A model generated the notes under the pieces. It was not told the DNA's origin. It ran no database searches and worked only from the letters and a program-made list of their open reading frames with translations. Of a stretch of DNA of 35,203 bases, positions 34,900 through 35,203 are shown piece after piece (the first letter of the stretch is position 1; the number at the start of each line of letters is the position of its first letter). The position numbers and the translations under genes are program-made. Origin of the DNA: a virus; IMG/VR virus record IMGVR_UViG_3300043331_001369, positions 1 through 35,203 of that record. One strand, given 5' to 3'.

Positions 34900-35203
34900 T
34901 TAGGTCCATTCGAGGTTGAAGGTACCCCCCCAGACTTGGCCGGTGGTCTTGGTGCCGAACGTCCCGACTACCCGGTTCAGCAGCGGGGCGGTCGCGGCCC
35001 CGGTGCCCGAGGCGGTGCCCTGGTCGATCCCGACCTCGTTCCAGGCGAAGTTCCCATCCCCCGACGCCCAGGACGCCACGACCGACAGCCGCCGCGTCCC
35101 CGTTCCCGCCCCGACGGTGCCGGCGCCCGTGACGAGTTCCCAGCGGCGGTTGGTGGAGCCGGTGGCGGCGGCCAGGTCGGTGTCGCCGACGCTGGGGGCG
35201 GTC
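34900..35203 (-). CDS. Virion structural protein, C-terminal part (cut by right edge)
   Basis: About 100 codons enter from the right edge and end at TAA 34900-34902. The sequence (GDTDLAAATGSTNRRWELVTG, TRRLSVVASWASGDGNFAWNEVGIDQGTASGTG, KTTGQVWGGTFNLEWT) matches the style of phage tail or minor structural proteins with a repeated beta topology. The start lies outside. Small lysis-type genes follow it, as in many siphophages. Confidence 0.65.
   Translation of the reverse strand, partial: TAPSVGDTDLAAATGSTNRRWELVTGAGTVGAGTGTRRLSVVASWASGDGNFAWNEVGIDQGTASGTGAATAPLLNRVVGTFGTKTTGQVWGGTFNLEWT

Noticed and set aside
1-35203. tRNA or rRNA genes
   Set aside because: I saw no cloverleaf with a GTTCGA-type T-loop and paired acceptor arms on either strand, though a covariance search was not possible.

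Overview
The window reads as part of the genome of a tailed double-stranded DNA phage (or a prophage or phage-plasmid) of an actinobacterium. The phage assignment rests on an HK97-type head module: small and large terminase, portal, prohead protease and major capsid protein, in that order. The actinobacterial host is inferred from the very high G+C content, two WhiB-like iron-sulphur regulators, a BldC-like regulator, a DUF2637 membrane protein, and heavy use of GTG/TTG starts in 4-nt GTGA/ATGA/TTGA overlaps. Both edges cut through minus-strand structural genes, so the genome continues outside. No integrase, DNA polymerase, helicase, tape measure or tail-tube gene is visible.

Layout. (i) 1-12.5 kb, minus strand: terminase, portal, protease, capsid, then large beta-rich surface proteins, ending in a repeat protein cut by the left edge. 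An HNH homing-type endonuclease and two plus-strand 'moron'-like small genes (at 5.7 and 8.4 kb, each followed by a hairpin) interrupt this module. (ii) 12.6-18.2 kb, minus: an HNH nuclease with an apparent ATC start and a possible cos/pac repeat cluster next to terS, several small coupled genes, a small cytosine-C5 methyltransferase, a secreted metallophosphoesterase, and replication-initiation proteins (DnaD/replisome-organiser type plus a possible helicase loader) behind a predicted 14-codon leader. (iii) 18.4-22.6 kb, minus: RecT/Bet-type recombinase, WhiB, many tiny genes, an excisionase-like HTH and an XRE repressor. (iv) 22.6-22.9 kb: a divergent control region with repeated TGTCCCC half-sites. 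(v) 22.9-25.4 kb, plus: a second XRE protein and small early genes including a BldC-like HTH. (vi) 25.4-26.6 kb, minus: an HTH protein and three partners. (vii) 26.8-30.1 kb, plus: M23 peptidase, lytic transglycosylase, membrane proteins, DUF2637, a second WhiB and a cascade of micro-ORFs. This module looks more like an actinobacterial conjugative element than a phage lysis cassette. (viii) 30.2-32.1 kb: holin-like protein, HNH/zinc proteins (minus), and a ribbon-helix-helix regulator with its partners (plus). (ix) 32.0-35.2 kb, minus: structural protein end, several small membrane proteins, an NlpC/P60 endolysin and, overlapping it by 4 nt, a complete metacaspase (peptidase C14).

The most striking observation is the phage-encoded metacaspase translationally coupled to the endolysin, with the His/Cys dyad intact and no export signal. 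It sits in a late, lysis-like operon, which suggests a protease acting in the host cytoplasm around lysis or against a host defence. The second is the separate envelope-remodelling module, giving three different peptidoglycan hydrolases in one genome. All functional assignments come from reading motifs by eye; none was confirmed by database search.
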